A stretch of 64,000 nucleotides of DNA from Arachidicoccus ginsenosidivorans (GTDB taxonomy: Bacteria; Bacteroidota; Bacteroidia; Chitinophagales; Chitinophagaceae): NCBI RefSeq assembly GCF_007971385.1, contig NZ_CP042434.1, positions 5,456,001-5,520,000 of the forward strand. Direction: 5' to 3'. The position numbers and the translations under genes are program-made. The notes below the pieces were generated by a model. That model searched no databases. It was not told the origin of the DNA and worked only from the letters and a program-made list of their open reading frames with translations. Shown here piece by piece: positions 10,396 through 20,099 of this stretch (its first letter is position 1; every line of letters starts with the position of its first letter).

Positions 10396-11463
10396 TTACG
10401 CTGATGGAAGCGTCACTGGCTGATTAAACCTGTCATAAAACGCACTAAGCGTCATAAATTGCGCCCCACCTTTTTTTGCATTCCTTATAAAACGCCGAAA
10501 GCAGGTATCAGTCGTAAAATTTTTAGGATGACCGATAAGTACAAAATACTGCCGCTGGCTGATTAAATGCCGTTTTATATATCTTAAAAACCTTTTATGT
10601 AACCTGGTAGAAAATAAACAGAAGTCCCAGGTAAATGCCTCCTTTTCCAGCATATACTTTAACCTGCCAGCTAGACTCAATTTATTTGTTTTCTTTTTTA
10701 AAGAATTAATGGCAGATTGTTTATTTTGAAAAGCCGATTTAAACCGCTCAACACTTAGTTTATTTAACCTGGACTGCGCTAATGCAAAAATAGGGATTTC
10801 CATAACCAGGCTACCCTGGCCTTGTTTTGAAAAATCATCAGGCTGTACCCACCAGAAATCTTTACCAATATCAGCCTTCCTATAATCATAGCGAGACAAA
10901 GCGCCCTGTTCATGTCCTCCAGGATAAACTGAACTATCCATCTTAAGCCCCGTATTTATCATCGCATCATATACCTTTTCTGAAGGCATAATATTATATC
11001 CCCCTGCCCGAAAGGCAATACATTTATAATGAGGAACAACTGGTTTAATAAGCGCTTCAATTGCTTCTTTCCCCTCTCTTAGCAAATCTTCCAGCGAATA
11101 ATTTTGCTTGCCAACAAAATCTCCTATGCGCCAATTATTAAAATCCACCACCCACCGGTCTGTATATTCAGCATCCACCCATTGGGGATGAATATGTAAT
11201 TGTATATCATGCCCAGCGAGCGCAGCGGTTTTTAATTGACGATCAATAGCTTCAATAGGATTTTTTACGTACCCCATCTTATTTCCTTTTTCCCACGCGC
11301 GCTTCATCTTAAGATATTCAATCACTTCAAAATAAATGGTCGTCCTGATATTATTTGCCTCACAGATGGACAAAATCCTTTCAGTCGGGTAAATCATATG
11401 GGAAAAAACATCTCCTGAGCCATCACCATAAATCTCATAATCAAAGGTTAGTGCTATATTCAT
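10396..11463 (-). CDS. NodB-like polysaccharide deacetylase
   Basis: 355 aa. The start NIALTFDYEIYGDGSG holds the first metal-binding motif (TFDYE in place of TFDD). HDIQLHIHPQWVDAE gives the H-x-H-P metal histidines, and AFRAGGYNIMPSEKVYDAM gives the catalytic R-x-GG motif. The order matches CE4/NodB-type deacetylases that remove N- or O-acetyl groups from sugars. No signal peptide is visible, so it probably acts in the cytoplasm on lipid-linked precursors, or on a small substrate. The start overlaps the 3' end of the sulfotransferase gene by 23 bases, showing translational coupling. Confidence 0.78.
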   Translation of the reverse strand: MNIALTFDYEIYGDGSGDVFSHMIYPTERILSICEANNIRTTIYFEVIEYLKMKRAWEKGNKMGYVKNPIEAIDRQLKTAALAGHDIQLHIHPQWVDAEYTDRWVVDFNNWRIGDFVGKQNYSLEDLLREGKEAIEALIKPVVPHYKCIAFRAGGYNIMPSEKVYDAMINTGLKMDSSVYPGGHEQGALSRYDYRKADIGKDFWWVQPDDFSKQGQGSLVMEIPIFALAQSRLNKLSVERFKSAFQNKQSAINSLKKKTNKLSLAGRLKYMLEKEAFTWDFCLFSTRLHKRFLRYIKRHLISQRQYFVLIGHPKNFTTDTCFRRFIRNAKKGGAQFMTLSAFYDRFNQPVTLPSA

Positions 11464-12316
11464 CTTTTAATTTTTTAAAGGATTTATCAGTTAGCACCCC
11501 AATTAACCAAAGATCAAAACGACTCAGCCTTCTTTTATATTCATCAGGATTTCGAGTCTCAATAGCTGGAGAGAAATCTTTTTGAGACAGAAAACTACTC
11601 TGCTTGCCACTAACACACATCATGCCATCTTCAAAACCAATCCCGCAAAAATCACAAATTGAAGTGAGTACATTTTGCTTACGGCTAACCAGGGCTTCAT
11701 AACTAACTAAATGCAAATGATTTTTATTGGAAAAATATATGGAAACCGATTTTTTAAATTCAAAGCAAAAATATAGCAGAGTAAAATAGTGAATACCAAA
11801 GCGGTGAAAAAAGGATTTCTTTTTCCTTATTTTAGTAGCAGGGTCATTGAGTTTGGACGCAATTATTGCCTTTGGATTGCGGGTGATAAAAATAACTTTA
11901 CTTCCTGGAAACCAATCACGCAGTGTTGCTGCCCTGGATATATGTAAAGGATATTTAACCCCTACATACTGGGTCCCCTCGGTTTCATGTAAAATATCCA
12001 GTACAGATTTAACCACAATATCTGCACTTACTTTATTATATGTATTTAATCTCATTTTCAGTTCAACAAGGCTGATGCCGCTTTTGAGAAACTGCTTCCA
12101 GAAAGTACCATATACGAACCCTGCTGAAATTAGCTCCATTACTCTATTGCCCGACATTTTACTTTTATGCAAAAGTCTGTCCAACGTATTTTTTCTAAAA
12201 GGTTCAAAAAGATTCATCTCATCGAAAGCCATGGAGACATCCGAATGGGCATGTAACATATTCCTAAGTAAAGTAGACCCTGTTCGGTGCTGCCCGATTA
12301 TAAAAACTGTCTTCAT
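11441..12316 (-). CDS. Sulfotransferase (PAPS-dependent, carbohydrate type)
   Basis: 291 aa. The N-terminus TVFIIGQHRTGSTLLRNML is the 5'-phosphosulfate binding loop, and VIFITRNPKAIIASKLN supplies the 3'-phosphate-binding Arg/Ser region of the sulfotransferase family. Genes for making PAPS lie 1.2-4 kb upstream in the same operon, and glycosyltransferase, polymerase and flippase genes surround it. I infer that it adds sulfate to the exopolysaccharide repeat unit. It overlaps the preceding glycosyltransferase gene by 4 bases (ATGA type) and the following deacetylase by 23. The acceptor sugar is unknown. Confidence 0.85.
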   Translation of the reverse strand: MKTVFIIGQHRTGSTLLRNMLHAHSDVSMAFDEMNLFEPFRKNTLDRLLHKSKMSGNRVMELISAGFVYGTFWKQFLKSGISLVELKMRLNTYNKVSADIVVKSVLDILHETEGTQYVGVKYPLHISRAATLRDWFPGSKVIFITRNPKAIIASKLNDPATKIRKKKSFFHRFGIHYFTLLYFCFEFKKSVSIYFSNKNHLHLVSYEALVSRKQNVLTSICDFCGIGFEDGMMCVSGKQSSFLSQKDFSPAIETRNPDEYKRRLSRFDLWLIGVLTDKSFKKLKDEYSTNL

Positions 12317-13398
12317 ATTGTCGTATAAATAGATTCTAATTGCTTTTGAATATGCCCCAAATCAAACTGGGCACTATAAATCCGATTGGCTGCGCCAATC
12401 TGTTTGATTACAAGTGGGTTTTCTATCAGAAAATTAATGGCCTCAGCCAATGCTTGCGCTGATTTAATTTCAATACACAAGCCATTCACTCCATCTGTAA
12501 GTATATCGGAGAGCGCCCCCACACGTGTATAAATGATCGGTAAACCAGAAGCAAGTGCTTCTAAGACGGCTACAGGACAACCTTCATAAAATGAGGGCAA
12601 TACAAAAATATCCGAGTTACGCAACAACTCAATTTTATCCAGGCCCCGCACATACCCCTTGAACACGATATATTTCTGGAAGGAGCTGACTATGGAACTC
12701 TTTTTAATAATAGGCAAATAGGAGCCAGTTCCCGCAATGAGAAAACGAACATTTTCATTTTTAGCCACCACGGCCGGAATAGCTGCTATGAATTCCGCTA
12801 TCCCCTTGTCCTTTTCGATTCTGGAAAGAAATAAAATATTAATAATCTTACTGGGCCTTTCAACCGTAGGCAGTCCACCATACTCTGCTGTATTGACCCC
12901 TGTAGTCATCACTTGAATACTGGTGGGATCAATCCCCAGCGCTTCGATTTCCCCTTTAAAAGCCTTCGCCAATATAATGGTAAAGTCAAATGTTTTAAAA
13001 TAAGCCACCAGTCGCTCTTTATTATGGGTGGTCATAAAGAATTTAAACTCTTCACTCCAACCATGATTAAAAAGAATGATCTTTTTTGAGGGTTTAACAA
13101 ACCGCGCAATTCTTAAATAGATCCTGTCCCTTTTAAATGCCTTCGATACTAAAGAAGAGTTAATCTCAATCACATCAGGATTTAAAAAACATAAAAATAC
13201 AGGGAAGTAACAGTAGGACCACAGTTGATCTAGATAGCGAATAAACCCATTGGAAAGAAAAGCATTGCTTAAAACCTTTCCAGTCCGGTAATGATAAAAC
13301 CGGTGCATTGATTTACCCGAGACAGCCTGGAGCGCATTTTGAAAATTAACGACGCCTCCCGGATTATTTTTATGCCCATAAAGCTTTAAAATTTTCAT
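12313..13398 (-). CDS. Glycosyltransferase family 4
   Basis: 361 aa. It starts MKILKLYGHKNNPGGVVNF, with the GT-B glycine loop. The donor-binding domain has ILFLSRIEKDKGIAEF, RFLIAGTGSYLP and the E-x7-E motif in PSFYEGCPVAVLEALASGLP (near residues 270-290), followed by DGVNGLCIE. This is a typical retaining GT4 enzyme acting at the cytoplasmic face on lipid-linked sugars. It lies between cysN and the sulfotransferase gene, with which it overlaps by 4 bases, so the two may act on successive steps. Substrates cannot be read from the sequence. Confidence 0.85.
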   Translation of the reverse strand: MKILKLYGHKNNPGGVVNFQNALQAVSGKSMHRFYHYRTGKVLSNAFLSNGFIRYLDQLWSYCYFPVFLCFLNPDVIEINSSLVSKAFKRDRIYLRIARFVKPSKKIILFNHGWSEEFKFFMTTHNKERLVAYFKTFDFTIILAKAFKGEIEALGIDPTSIQVMTTGVNTAEYGGLPTVERPSKIINILFLSRIEKDKGIAEFIAAIPAVVAKNENVRFLIAGTGSYLPIIKKSSIVSSFQKYIVFKGYVRGLDKIELLRNSDIFVLPSFYEGCPVAVLEALASGLPIIYTRVGALSDILTDGVNGLCIEIKSAQALAEAINFLIENPLVIKQIGAANRIYSAQFDLGHIQKQLESIYTTI

Positions 13399-13495
13399 AA
13401 ACGGAGTAATTAAACAATTTAAACCTTAAATAAAAAAGCCCCTATTTAGCACGATTTAATTTTATATTATACTTAGATGATTCAAAAAGAACCTA

Positions 13496-14767
13496 TTAGA
13501 GCACCATTGCTCCGGCGACCGTACCCCTGGTTGCTTCATCAATCAATATGAGACTACCGGTCACCTTGTTACCCGCATATGCATCAAGCATAAGCGGCTT
13601 GGCACTTTTAATAGTAACTTTTGCTATATCATTCATATTAAGTGTTTTATCATTTAAATCCCGCTCAAATGTGTTGATATTTATTTTATAAACCACTTCT
13701 TTTATAATAACAGTCTGCTCGTTATTTGCTTGCATGATAATAAATTTACTACCAGGTCTGAATGTGTGATTTCCAAGCCAACATAACATTACATCAAACT
13801 CTTGCGCACACCTCGGTTGATGATTACTCAGCACAATCATATCGCCGCGACCTACATCAATATCATCCTCCAGGGTAATGCAGACAGACATCTGACTAAA
13901 AGCCTCGTTTAACTCAGCGTCAAAAGTATCGATGCGCTTAATTTTCGACTTTAATCTGGATGGCAATACAGTTATCTCATCCCCCTTACGGAATATTCCG
14001 CTGGCTACGCGACCTGCATATCCACGGTAGTCTATATAGCCTTCCCGTTGCGGCCGGATAACGGTTTGCACCGGAAAACGAGCTTCCACTGCGTAATGCT
14101 CGTTATTCCCGCTACCTACAGGTAAGGATTCAAGGATTTCTAATAAAGGCGCCCCTTCGTACCATAACATGAATGCAGACTTATTGACCACATTGTCACC
14201 GAGTAAGGCAGAAATTGGGATAAAATGGCTTTTTTTGATGGATAGCGTACTTGCCATTTGCTCATAGTCTTCCCTAATCTTTTCAAATACCTCCTTAGAA
14301 TAGTCCACCAAGTCCATTTTATTTATACAAATAATCAAATGCTGAATTTGTAATAGAGAAGCCAAAAAAGTATGTCTTTTGGTTTGTTCTATCACCCCGG
14401 TGCGCGCATCTATTAAAATAATAATGGCATCAGCTGAAGAGGCACCGGTTATCATATTTCTGGTATATTGTATATGTCCAGGTGTATCGGCAATAATGAA
14501 TTTGCGACCAGGGGTCGTAAAATACCGATAAGCAACATCTATGGTAATGCCTTGTTCACGTTCTTCTCTTAAGCCATCTGTAAACAAAGCCAGATCGATG
14601 GATTCATATCCTTTTCTTTTACTCGTATTTTCAACGGCTAATAACTGGTCTTCAAAAATAGATTTGGAGTCATAGAGCAACCTGCCGATAAGCGTGCTCT
14701 TACCATCATCTACACTACCTGCCGTTGAAAAACGTAGTAACTGGTTATTATCTATTTGCATACTCAT
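13496..14767 (-). CDS. cysN: Sulfate adenylyltransferase GTPase subunit CysN
   Basis: About 423 aa from the ATG at 14767; an upstream in-frame ATG at 14794 adds nine unconvincing residues. It carries the G1 loop AGSVDDGKST, the switch ADTPGHIQYTRN, the G4 motif CINKMD and C-terminal beta-barrel domains ending in ATRGTVAGAMVL. With CysD it couples GTP hydrolysis to formation of APS from ATP and sulfate. There is no fused APS kinase domain, consistent with a separate cysC upstream. Within this locus the pathway stops at PAPS: no PAPS reductase gene is seen, which favours use for sulfation over cysteine synthesis. Confidence 0.93.
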   Translation of the reverse strand: MSMQIDNNQLLRFSTAGSVDDGKSTLIGRLLYDSKSIFEDQLLAVENTSKRKGYESIDLALFTDGLREEREQGITIDVAYRYFTTPGRKFIIADTPGHIQYTRNMITGASSADAIIILIDARTGVIEQTKRHTFLASLLQIQHLIICINKMDLVDYSKEVFEKIREDYEQMASTLSIKKSHFIPISALLGDNVVNKSAFMLWYEGAPLLEILESLPVGSGNNEHYAVEARFPVQTVIRPQREGYIDYRGYAGRVASGIFRKGDEITVLPSRLKSKIKRIDTFDAELNEAFSQMSVCITLEDDIDVGRGDMIVLSNHQPRCAQEFDVMLCWLGNHTFRPGSKFIIMQANNEQTVIIKEVVYKININTFERDLNDKTLNMNDIAKVTIKSAKPLMLDAYAGNKVTGSLILIDEATRGTVAGAMVL

Positions 14768-14937
14768 TATATTATACTTTATTTTATACTTCACTTTACT
14801 TATAAATTAAAAAAATCCCCTACTCCTTCCTTACGTCCTCCCTACTTCCTCCCTATTCGGAAATCCTTACCCTCATAGGCATCATATTCCGTTTATCTAC
14901 CTTTTTACAGGGAAAAAGCTATACTTCAGACCAACTA

Positions 14938-15846
14938 TTAAAAATAGCCCTTCCTTTTACGGTCTTCCATTGCCGTCTCAGAGCGTTTATCATCAGATCT
15001 GTTTCCTCTTTCTGTATGACGCATAGCTGCCACTTCTAATACAATTTTATCCAGTGTATCGGCATCAGATTCAATTCCTCCCGTAATGGTTATATCACCT
15101 AGCGTCCTGAAACGTATTTTTTTGCAGAGAATCTCATCTGACGCGTCCAGACTCAAAAACTGGGAATTCGGTATCCATGAGCCGTTACGCCAGACGACTT
15201 GCCTTTGATGGGCAAAATAAAGGGAGGGGATCTTGATATTTTCCCTTGTGATATAATTCCAGACATCCATTTCTGTCCAATTACTAATAGGAAAGGCCCT
15301 AAAATGTTCTCCTTCAAAATATTTTCCATTCAGGATGTTCCATAATTCGGGTCGCTGATTTTTAGGATCCCAATGACCAAATTCGTCCCGATGAGAAAAT
15401 ATCCGCTCCTTTGCCCTGGCCTTTTCCTCATCTCTGCGCCCGCCGCCAATCGCGCAGTCAATTTTATTATCCTCAATGGTATGTAATAAAGTGCTTATTT
15501 GAAGTGCATTCCGGGTGGCATTCCTGCCACGTTCTTCCATCACCCTGCCATTATCAATGGACTGCTGTACCGATCCCACAATTAGACGAACACCTAACTG
15601 TTCTACCAGACTATTTCTAAATTGTATGGTTTCGGGAAAATTATGTCCCGTGTCAATATGCATCAGCGCAAAGGGGATTTTTGCCGGGAAAAACGCCTTT
15701 TTTGCCAAATGCGTCACTACAATAGAATCCTTACCACCAGAGAACAGGATGGCTGGATTTTGAAACTGTGCCCAGATCTCTCTAAGTATATAAATAGCCT
15801 CACTTTCCAACTCATCCAGGTAATTTAAAAAATATTGTTTCATCAT
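14938..15846 (-). CDS. cysD: Sulfate adenylyltransferase small subunit CysD
   Basis: 302 aa, the usual length. It belongs to the PP-loop ATP pyrophosphatase family: AILFSGGKDSIVVTHLAKKA near residues 32-51, then HIDTGHNFPETI, GGGRRDEEKARAKERIFS and FPISNWTEMDVWNYI, all characteristic of CysD and CysH relatives. The GGGRRDEEKAR segment and the pairing with cysN identify CysD rather than CysH. The start lies one base after the cysC stop codon, so the genes are co-transcribed. Confidence 0.95.
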   Translation of the reverse strand: MMKQYFLNYLDELESEAIYILREIWAQFQNPAILFSGGKDSIVVTHLAKKAFFPAKIPFALMHIDTGHNFPETIQFRNSLVEQLGVRLIVGSVQQSIDNGRVMEERGRNATRNALQISTLLHTIEDNKIDCAIGGGRRDEEKARAKERIFSHRDEFGHWDPKNQRPELWNILNGKYFEGEHFRAFPISNWTEMDVWNYITRENIKIPSLYFAHQRQVVWRNGSWIPNSQFLSLDASDEILCKKIRFRTLGDITITGGIESDADTLDKIVLEVAAMRHTERGNRSDDKRSETAMEDRKRKGYF

Positions 15847-15847
15847 A

Positions 15848-16432
15848 TTATAATTTTAATGTTATATAATTTACAGCCTTCTCAATGGCTGCTTCTATAT
15901 CTAAGGCTTCCGTTAATTCCAGATCAGGACATTCAGGCGCCTCGTAAGGAGCGGATATACCTGTAAAATTGGCAATCTCTCCTAGCCTTGCCTTTTTATA
16001 TAATCCCTTTACATCCCTACGCTCACACTCTTCAAGGGAAGTATTTACAAATACTTCCACAAAGTGTTCAGCGCCAATAATCAGCTTTACCATTTCCCTG
16101 TCCGATTTTAAAGGGGAAACAAATGCGGCAAGTACGATCATACCAGCATCTAACATGAGTTTGGCGACCTCCGCAATTCTGCGCAGGTTTTCCGCTCTGT
16201 CTTCCCTGGTAAAGCCCAGATCCTTATTTAAGCCAGTTCTTATATTATCACCATCTAAAGCGTATACCTGCATACCCTTTAAAAACAGGCGCCGTTCTAC
16301 ACCAGAAGCTATACTGGATTTACCACTTCCGGAAAGACCTGTAAACCAAAATACCACAGGTCGATGCCCATTGCGTTCTATACGGCATTTTTGGTTTACG
16401 GAGTAAGCGTGATATACAATATTTTCTACCAT
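15848..16432 (-). CDS. cysC: Adenylylsulfate kinase CysC
   Basis: 194 aa. P-loop FTGLSGSGKSSIA near residues 30-42, then YALDGDNIRTGLNKDLGFTREDRAENLRR (APS-binding region), AFVSP, and EVFVNTSLEECERRDVKGLYKKAR. All key parts of APS kinase are present. It phosphorylates APS to PAPS, the donor for the sulfotransferase encoded at 11441-12316. It lies between the DUF2061 gene and cysD. Confidence 0.95.
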   Translation of the reverse strand: MVENIVYHAYSVNQKCRIERNGHRPVVFWFTGLSGSGKSSIASGVERRLFLKGMQVYALDGDNIRTGLNKDLGFTREDRAENLRRIAEVAKLMLDAGMIVLAAFVSPLKSDREMVKLIIGAEHFVEVFVNTSLEECERRDVKGLYKKARLGEIANFTGISAPYEAPECPDLELTEALDIEAAIEKAVNYITLKL

Positions 16433-16464
16433 TATATCTTTTTTAAAAATTGTACTTAGAATAC

Positions 16465-16992
16465 CTAATTTTGAAAGATGACCTCCTCACTTATCTTTTT
16501 CTTATCAATAGTTATTTTAGCCTGTGCTTTTTCATCCACTTGCACTGATCCTTTTCCTTTCTCTTTCCCTTGCCTTTTCTCTAAACCAAAATTTATATGG
16601 TACCATAGCCTTTCATGGAGGTAATACAAAAACATTTTAGTTCCGACCTCTGAAACGCCTATTTTCAATCCAGCAAAAGGATTATCTGTAATAATCCACG
16701 CGATAATGATGGTATCAATCGTACCGACTATCCTATAGCTGACTGTTTTTAATAAATGCCTTGTTTTGCTGGAAATCGGCTTTCCCTTCCTAGTCAAATG
16801 CAGTCTATACCAGCCGCGTTCATGTAAATAAAACAGTAACGTTTTGGTAAAGAGTTCCACGCCGCCAATTTTGAAGCCTAAAAAGTGATCTCCCGTTACC
16901 AACCAGGCCAGCATAAATGTATCAAGCGTGCCTAATAAGCGCCAGCTTAACGCTTTTGCAATATGACGGGCATGGGAACTTATTTTTTTCAT
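16465..16992 (-). CDS. DUF2061 membrane protein with two repeated domains
   Basis: 175 aa made of two copies of the same about 55-residue unit: ALSWRLLGTLDTFMLAWLVTG...YLHERGWYRL (near 13-65) and TVSYRIVGTIDTIIIAWIITD...YLHERLWYHI (near 83-136). Each holds two hydrophobic stretches. A charged tail rich in Lys and Glu follows. DUF2061 genes are often found next to sulfate activation genes, and this one directly precedes cysC. A role in sulfate supply is only inferred from context; no transporter motif is visible. Confidence 0.8.
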   Translation of the reverse strand: MKKISSHARHIAKALSWRLLGTLDTFMLAWLVTGDHFLGFKIGGVELFTKTLLFYLHERGWYRLHLTRKGKPISSKTRHLLKTVSYRIVGTIDTIIIAWIITDNPFAGLKIGVSEVGTKMFLYYLHERLWYHINFGLEKRQGKEKGKGSVQVDEKAQAKITIDKKKISEEVIFQN

Positions 16993-17077
16993 CTTCTTAC
17001 TTAAATTAATTGAATGAGCTGATTTAGCTGCACTTAGGACATTTAACTTTCATTATCCAAGACCCTGAATTTCCAAT

Positions 17078-18166
17078 CTAGAACTCCCTTTTCAAATTTC
17101 GATTTTCAATGTAAATAGATTCATAAGCTGCCATCAGCTCAGATTTAATTGAATGAATATCAAAATCCCTGCTGCGTAATTTCCCTTGACGCCCCATCTT
17201 AAAAATATCCTCAGGATGCTCTATAAAGTAGTCAATCGCTTCTTTGAGCGCCTTATTATCACCAGGGCTGATTAAAAACCCATTGGTGCCCGGTTTTATC
17301 ACTTCCGGTATGCCGCCTACTGTAGTAGAGATTACCGGTAGTCCGTAATTCATCGCTTCTAGTATGGACATCGGCAAACCCTCTTTATAAGATGGAAGCA
17401 AAAAGACATTCGCCCTTGAAAGTAGCTGATGCTTCTCAGCGCCACTGACCCACCCTTCAAATGAAACAAAGGATTCTAAATGATGCTCCCTTATAAATTT
17501 TTCTAACCTGGCCGTTTCTCCATTGCCACCAAATCGAAACCTCGCCTTTTGCTTGTAGACGTCAAGATTATCTTTAATAACTGTCAACAAGTCAAATACG
17601 CCCTTCGCATCACATATTTTACCTAAAAAAAGGAACTCGACCGTAGATATTTTATTTATTGTAATATTATTTACTTGCTCAATCGGATTATTGAGCACTA
17701 TGATACTTTTGGTATTAAATTGACTTTTGAAATAGCGCTCCCAACTTCTGGATAGGCAAATAAGTACATCGGTATTATTTACAAAATGCTCAATCAATTT
17801 TTTTTGCAAAAAGCTTGAACGCGCATAAAATTGACTAAATCCACCTCCATGCATATGATAGGCGATCTTTTTTCTAAAAATATATTTTATCATCAAAAAC
17901 AAAAGATACTTCCGGTAAAAACTACCTTTGCTTGCGCCATGTATATGTACAATCTGGATCTGCCCGTCCCTACTTAGCTGGTAAAACACCTTAAACAGGC
18001 AAAGCAGGTATAACCCGACCTTACGGAGCCCATTATAATTACCATCAAAAGAAGGCGTAAATTTAAAAGGGTCAATATTTCTGGCATAAATATCCAATAC
18101 AGCACCTATTCCACCCTTATGTGCCTTATAATTAGGTCCAACAAATAAAATAGCTTCAAATCCCAT
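17078..18166 (-). CDS. Glycosyltransferase family 4
   Basis: I choose the ATG at 18166 because it opens with GFEAILFVGPNYKAHKGGIGAVL, a standard GT-B first strand and glycine loop; the open frame extends to 18277 with residues that look unrelated. The C-terminal domain has EFLFLGKICDAKGVFDLL, RFRFGGNGE and PSYKEGLPMSILEAMNYGLP with the E-x7-E pair, then GTNGFLISPGDN. It is a paralogue of the 1109-2440 protein (shared FIGP/FVGP start and Y-H-G-GFS-YAR segment). It lies between the flippase and the sulfate activation genes. Confidence 0.85.
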   Translation of the reverse strand: MGFEAILFVGPNYKAHKGGIGAVLDIYARNIDPFKFTPSFDGNYNGLRKVGLYLLCLFKVFYQLSRDGQIQIVHIHGASKGSFYRKYLLFLMIKYIFRKKIAYHMHGGGFSQFYARSSFLQKKLIEHFVNNTDVLICLSRSWERYFKSQFNTKSIIVLNNPIEQVNNITINKISTVEFLFLGKICDAKGVFDLLTVIKDNLDVYKQKARFRFGGNGETARLEKFIREHHLESFVSFEGWVSGAEKHQLLSRANVFLLPSYKEGLPMSILEAMNYGLPVISTTVGGIPEVIKPGTNGFLISPGDNKALKEAIDYFIEHPEDIFKMGRQGKLRSRDFDIHSIKSELMAAYESIYIENRNLKREF

Positions 18167-18406
18167 AATTAGTTCTGTTATAAGCTCAACAATTAATTTT
18201 ACTGTAATGCCTTCCTTAAAATCAGACATTGTAATCTGAAAGAAAATCAGATAATAAATCCGCTCATAGCACCTCAAACCCTATAACGCGCACCAAATAA
18301 AGCTCAATACCTCAAAATCTGCCTCCAAATCAACCTTATTGCCAATATTAGAGCAGTGTCAAATCAATAGCGTCTATTTTGCATTTAGGTTGGTGCTTAT
18401 ATTATT

Positions 18407-19951
18407 TTAACTGCTACTGAGTCTTATTACCCCCACCCGAGTCAGGGCTTTTTGTATAAAGTTCCTGGCAAAATGCTTTTCTTTTATGTTCAATCCTCCC
18501 ATCCAGGTCACCAAACAGGAAATAATGGAGATACATAAAATAGCCAGGATATTATAAATGATACTGCCAGGTCCATAACTTCTACTGACTAAATAGCCAA
18601 CCCCTATATTCACACCCAATACAAATATCACTGGCAGTATCACCGTTTTCAGGTACTGCCCCAAGTCAATTTTAGCAATCCGCCCAGCGATTCTTAAAAT
18701 CAGCACCAGATTAATCAGTTCAAAAAAAGCCACAACAATAAAGGCGGTGTATAGCGGATAACCATACTTCAGCAGAAAATAAGAAACAGGCAACGGGATC
18801 AGTAAAGTAAAACATTCAAGAATCTGGTAATGTTTAATATCCCCAGCGGCCTTAATAATCATATCAATCGGGTAGTGAAAAGTCCGAATCATGACAAAAA
18901 CAAGGGTCAATTGGGTAAATACGACTGTATAGTCCGGTACTTCATATAACCAAACTCCCAATAAGAATTTAGTATAAAATAAAATAGGCAGACAAAGCAG
19001 TGCCATTATAAAAAAAGCCAGTTTGGATATAGAACAAAATAACGCTTCAAATCTTTTTAGTTCCTTTTTTGCGTATAGTTCAGTTAAATGAGGTGAGCTG
19101 GCCAACTGAATATTCATATTAAATAGCCCCAGCGCAATTCTGATCTGATGAGAAACACCTCTGGCGGCATTGGCCACTGGCCCTCCAAAAAGATTCAGGA
19201 TGATATTTAGCCCTTCCGTCGTTAATGAATAGGCTGATGTCCCTAAGAAGTTCCAGCCAGCAAAAGTCCCCAACTGTTTAAACAAAGTCTTATCCCAGAA
19301 AAACCGGTATTTACATATATCAAATGTTCGGATACAATACACGGAGGTCACCAATCTTATCAAAAAGGAAACGGCCAGAATAAAAAATGAATAGAGAATC
19401 AACCTGTCCATCCCAAAATAAGGCAAGAGTAGTACGGTACCTAGTTTCAGCGCTGCCTCCAATATGGTGATATAGGCGTATATCTTCATTTTTTGATTGG
19501 CGATGATCACCGCATCCTGGGGAATGGTCATAATGGTTACCACGCTGGAGGCGATCGCAAACTGAAATATCCAGTTTGCGGCGCTTAACCTTTCTGGTGG
19601 TATCACTAATCTATAGTTTAAAAACCATAAACCTACCGTCTCAGTAATCACAATAAAAACAAGAGAAATCAAAATATGGATATTGACGCCCATACTATAA
19701 ATTCTGCGCAAATTATCCTTAGCCTCCATGCCCATCTCATAATTTAAAAAGCGCTGAATAGAAGATGAAAAGGAGCCTCTTAGAGAGGCAAGCATGCCAA
19801 CGATGCCTACAATGACACTGAATAGACCAAAGTCATTAATACCTAATGTTTTCAATAAAATTCTGGACGTAAAAAAGGTAATGCCTATCATCACACCCAT
19901 TCTCAAATATAAAAAACCAGTATTTTTAACTATTTTTCGACTTCCACCCAT
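18407..19951 (-). CDS. wzx: Polysaccharide flippase (Wzx-type, MOP superfamily)
   Basis: 514 aa, hydrophobic throughout, with about 12-14 predicted membrane helices. The start KNTGFLYLRMGVMIGITFFTSRILLKTLGINDFGLFSVIVG is the classic first helix pair of Wzx/MATE-related flippases. It would flip the undecaprenyl-linked repeat unit to the periplasm for the polymerase encoded just upstream. The frame is intact. Confidence 0.88.
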   Translation of the reverse strand: MGGSRKIVKNTGFLYLRMGVMIGITFFTSRILLKTLGINDFGLFSVIVGIVGMLASLRGSFSSSIQRFLNYEMGMEAKDNLRRIYSMGVNIHILISLVFIVITETVGLWFLNYRLVIPPERLSAANWIFQFAIASSVVTIMTIPQDAVIIANQKMKIYAYITILEAALKLGTVLLLPYFGMDRLILYSFFILAVSFLIRLVTSVYCIRTFDICKYRFFWDKTLFKQLGTFAGWNFLGTSAYSLTTEGLNIILNLFGGPVANAARGVSHQIRIALGLFNMNIQLASSPHLTELYAKKELKRFEALFCSISKLAFFIMALLCLPILFYTKFLLGVWLYEVPDYTVVFTQLTLVFVMIRTFHYPIDMIIKAAGDIKHYQILECFTLLIPLPVSYFLLKYGYPLYTAFIVVAFFELINLVLILRIAGRIAKIDLGQYLKTVILPVIFVLGVNIGVGYLVSRSYGPGSIIYNILAILCISIISCLVTWMGGLNIKEKHFARNFIQKALTRVGVIRLSSS

Positions 19952-20099
19952 TCTTTTTATTTGTAGTTATAATTAATTTCATTTTAATATTGAGCCGCGC
20001 GTTAGCTTAGACCAATAAAAGAGAAAGCCAATTCCTGTATTCTAATACCTGACACCTAACGAACCCGCCTTCTCTCACCCTCCATTTGAAAAGCTTTGC

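Noticed and set aside
16465..16992. CysQ or a sulfate permease upstream of cysC
   Set aside because: The protein lacks phosphatase and transporter motifs; the two repeated units fit DUF2061.
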